A stretch of 17,370 bases of DNA from an uncultured Porphyromonadaceae bacterium (GTDB lineage Bacteria > Bacteroidota > Bacteroidia > Bacteroidales > Muribaculaceae), in NCBI GenBank assembly GCA_947176285.1, contig CAMWQF010000025.1, forward strand, positions 1 through 17,370, given 5' to 3'. The notes under the pieces were generated by a model. The model saw nothing but the letters and a program-made list of their open reading frames with translations, had not been told where the DNA came from and did no database searches. Positions 15,529-17,370 of the stretch are shown here, in pieces; position 1 is the stretch's first letter, and each line of letters opens with the position of its first letter. The position numbers and the translations under genes are program-made.

Positions 15529-17370
15529 TCAGTTTCCAAACTTCATGGAGCGCCATGAGCCGGCAAGTTGGGGCGAAGTTGCCACTGTCGGGGTCTGCGG
15601 CTTGCGGTTGACCGTTACTGATGTCTTCTTAACATTGTCGATGACATAGTCGCTGAGTTCGCCGAATGTGACGTTGCCCGATGTCTCCTGAAGTTTCTTC
15701 AGAAGCCAATAGGTGAAAAGTCCATGGCTCTTCTCCTCGTAGGGGAACGCTGTCTCGGTGCCCTCTGCTGCAGCAAGCACCACCATGTTTCCTACCGGAG
15801 ATGCGGTCTTAGGCTTCATCGCTACGCCCATAGATTGTGGCACCAGCATTCCGTCACCATGGTTGGTGCCGCTGAAACATGCATCTACCATGACGGTAAC
15901 ATTTTTCGCTCCAAGGTTGCCCAGATCTGCATAAATTTTCTCAAGAGGCATACATATCGACACCATGCGAGGGTCAATGTCGACCGGGAGGATGTAGGAT
16001 TTCTTGCCCTCATCGTCCGGAAGTCCATGCCCCACGTAGTAGAATATGAGGTTGAAGTCGCTGCCGGCATAGGCGTCGCCAATGTCCTGGAGCATCGAGA
16101 TCGCTGATGCCATCTGCCCGTAGGTCGCATTGATGAAGGTAGCAACGTTGCTCTCAGGAATTCCGAGTGTCCGAGTCAGATACTGTGCCATCACCTTGCC
16201 ATCGTTTTCTGCGTGCGCCACCTTGGAAGCGTTCGTGTATTCACCATTGGCAATAATTACGGCGAATGTCGGTGTCTTGGAAGCTACTCCCTGCGGGATG
16301 TTTATGTCAATGTCGGGCGTGTTGCCTGCGGATATCTTGATTTTTTCAGTCTGGAAACCCTTGTTTATGTTTGAGCCTGTATTGGAGGCGGAGTTCATTG
16401 CCATGTCTTCACCCGCGTCAAGACGCCGGTTAAGCTGCGCCACGTCTACCGGCTTGAAGTTGTATTCCACGTCCACTTGCGCGTAGGTGGCGTTCATGTC
16501 GCTGTCATACTTGTATTTGCCGATGCTCACAGATTTCAACACCACGTCCTCTCCGTTTGGCACGAACGAAGCTATTGCCGCTGATTTCCACTTGTCCCAT
16601 TCCTGCTTGAATGAGGGAGCCTCATCGAGTGGCACAGGCAGCAGGAAGTCACCGAAGTCATCGGTGCTTATCAGGAAGGTCTCGTTGTCTGCATCGTATG
16701 GCTTTATAATGAGATTCTGAGATTCGAACCGATCGGCTATCTGTGCACAGTATCTGTCGGTGAGTTGCTCATACTTTTTCTTGTATTCCGCCCTGACTTC
16801 CTCAACTTTTCCCGAATTTATGGAGAGTATGCTGTCAGCCATGGCATTGATCTTGGCAGTGCGGGTGGTCTCGTTTACGCGTTCCTTCCACTTGGCTGTT
16901 GGCTCAAACTCACCCTTTACCTGCCATTTTCCCACCTCCTCTTCTATGAAGTTGCGGATTTCTTCTTCCGACGGAAGATTCAGGTTTTTAGATGCAAGAT
17001 AGACGTTCCAATCTCCGAGGTTTGCAGCGATGTAGTTCTTGAGAGTGGGAGTTTCTTCAAGGCGTTTGCGAGCCTCAGACTTACGCTGCTCCTCTTCTTT
17101 TCGCTTTTGCTCTGCAATGAGTTTCTGCTGCTCTTCTTCCTTCTGCCTTTGCTCTGCAAGGAGTTTCTGCTGTTCCTCTTCCTTTCGTTTTTGCTCAGCA
17201 AGGAGTTTTTGCTGCTCTTCTTCCTTCTGCTTTTGCTCTGCAAGAAGTTTCTGCTGCTCCTCTTCTTTTCGCCTTTGCTCTGCAAGAAGTTTCTGTTGCT
17301 CCTCGTCCTTGCGTTTTTGCTCTGCAAGAAGTTTCTGTTGCTCCTCGTCCTTGCGTTTTTGCTCTGCAAG
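15529..17370 (-). CDS. Caspase-family (peptidase C14) protein with N-terminal coiled-coil repeats, 5' end outside window
   Basis: The frame is open from the window edge to the TGA at 15531-15529, giving 613 visible residues. Residues 1-98 are seven charged 14-residue repeats, a predicted long coiled coil. A linker (NYIAANLGDWNVYLASKNL) follows, then a domain with a KGEFEPTAKWKERVNE motif, and last a C14 caspase-fold domain (about 369-605). The catalytic His448 lies in YYVGHGLPDDEGKKSYILPVD and Cys498 in VMVDACFSG. Both dyad residues are present, so an active Cys protease is expected; the family often prefers Arg/Lys or Asp. The GTG at 16935 is not a credible start because coding-like sequence continues upstream in frame. 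The N-terminus, and any signal peptide, is not visible. The target is unknown. The gene stands apart from lysS (144 bases). Confidence 0.88.
   Translation of the reverse strand, partial: LAEQKRKDEEQQKLLAEQKRKDEEQQKLLAEQRRKEEEQQKLLAEQKQKEEEQQKLLAEQKRKEEEQQKLLAEQRQKEEEQQKLIAEQKRKEEEQRKSEARKRLEETPTLKNYIAANLGDWNVYLASKNLNLPSEEEIRNFIEEEVGKWQVKGEFEPTAKWKERVNETTRTAKINAMADSILSINSGKVEEVRAEYKKKYEQLTDRYCAQIADRFESQNLIIKPYDADNETFLISTDDFGDFLLPVPLDEAPSFKQEWDKWKSAAIASFVPNGEDVVLKSVSIGKYKYDSDMNATYAQVDVEYNFKPVDVAQLNRRLDAGEDMAMNSASNTGSNINKGFQTEKIKISAGNTPDIDINIPQGVASKTPTFAVIIANGEYTNASKVAHAENDGKVMAQYLTRTLGIPESNVATFINATYGQMASAISMLQDIGDAYAGSDFNLIFYYVGHGLPDDEGKKSYILPVDIDPRMVSICMPLEKIYADLGNLGAKNVTVMVDACFSGTNHGDGMLVPQSMGVAMKPKTASPVGNMVVLAAAEGTETAFPYEEKSHGLFTYWLLKKLQETSGNVTFGELSDYVIDNVKKTSVTVNRKPQTPTVATSPQLAGSWRSMKFGN
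17077..17370 (-). repeat. Tandem 42-bp (14-codon) repeat, at least seven copies, running off the window
   Basis: Consensus LAEQKRKEEEQQKL per unit. In coding order, copies 1 and 2 (17370-17287) are identical at the DNA level; copies 3-6 differ at a few codons (RR, KQ, KR, RQ variants), and copy 7 (17118-17077) diverges to IAEQKRKEEEQRKS. The unit is a multiple of three and of the seven-residue heptad, so gain or loss of copies changes coiled-coil length without shifting the frame. Confidence 0.95.

Noticed and set aside
16933..16935. GTG as the start of the caspase gene, with AGGAGG just ahead
   Set aside because: The apparent ribosome site is the codons for Glu-Glu-Glu within a continuous coding frame; sequence upstream is coiled coil and linker in the same frame.
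16980..17369. A lysine/arginine/serine-rich open frame of about 130 codons on the minus strand
   Set aside because: It is a shifted reading of the 42-bp tandem repeat; the coiled-coil frame continues in phase into the caspase domain and is clearly the coding one.
17077..17370. CRISPR-like regular repeats
   Set aside because: The units abut with no spacers, are a multiple of three, and encode heptads.

Overview
The window looks like a core-genome segment of a gut-type Bacteroidota, most likely order Bacteroidales; the family (perhaps Muribaculaceae) is only a guess. Grounds for this are the gene families, two promoters of the Bacteroidota type (TTTG, 19-20 bases, TAnnTTTG), spacers without Shine-Dalgarno sites, and a PorZ-like propeller protein. 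All protein genes lie on the minus strand, so transcription runs from right to left. I see no rRNA, tRNA, insertion sequence, phage or CRISPR array.

Layout in the direction of transcription (right to left). (1) 17370-15529: the C-terminal part of a caspase-family (C14) protein, whose visible start is a coiled coil built from seven 14-residue repeats. (2) 15384-11388: lysS, gpsA and pgi, with lysS and gpsA only 2 bases apart and pgi followed by a strong intrinsic terminator. (3) 11353-11024: a gene-free stretch bounded by two minus-strand terminators, with a long hairpin between them; it may hold a small RNA. (4) 10956-7602: a glutaminyl-cyclase-like M28 lipoprotein with its own promoter, then tyrS and ruvB, which overlap as ATGA. 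(5) 7537-5993: a polytopic Wzx/MOP-type flippase. (6) 5916-2465: a LexA/CI-like S24 regulator with its own promoter, followed by leuS. (7) 2339-1: one uninterrupted reading frame that starts as a complete RdgB/HAM1 nucleotide pyrophosphatase and runs in frame, without a stop, into a signal-peptide-like segment and a PorZ-like beta-propeller protein that leaves the window.

Most genes are housekeeping: three aminoacyl-tRNA synthetases, Holliday-junction branch migration, nucleotide-pool cleaning, glycolysis and phospholipid precursor supply. Envelope functions (flippase, lipoprotein cyclase, PorZ-like protein) are mixed in. The most unusual points are the RdgB-propeller fusion, which would place a cytosolic enzyme in front of an export signal; the 42-bp tandem repeat in the caspase gene, with its two outermost copies identical; and the two-terminator spacer that may encode an undescribed RNA.
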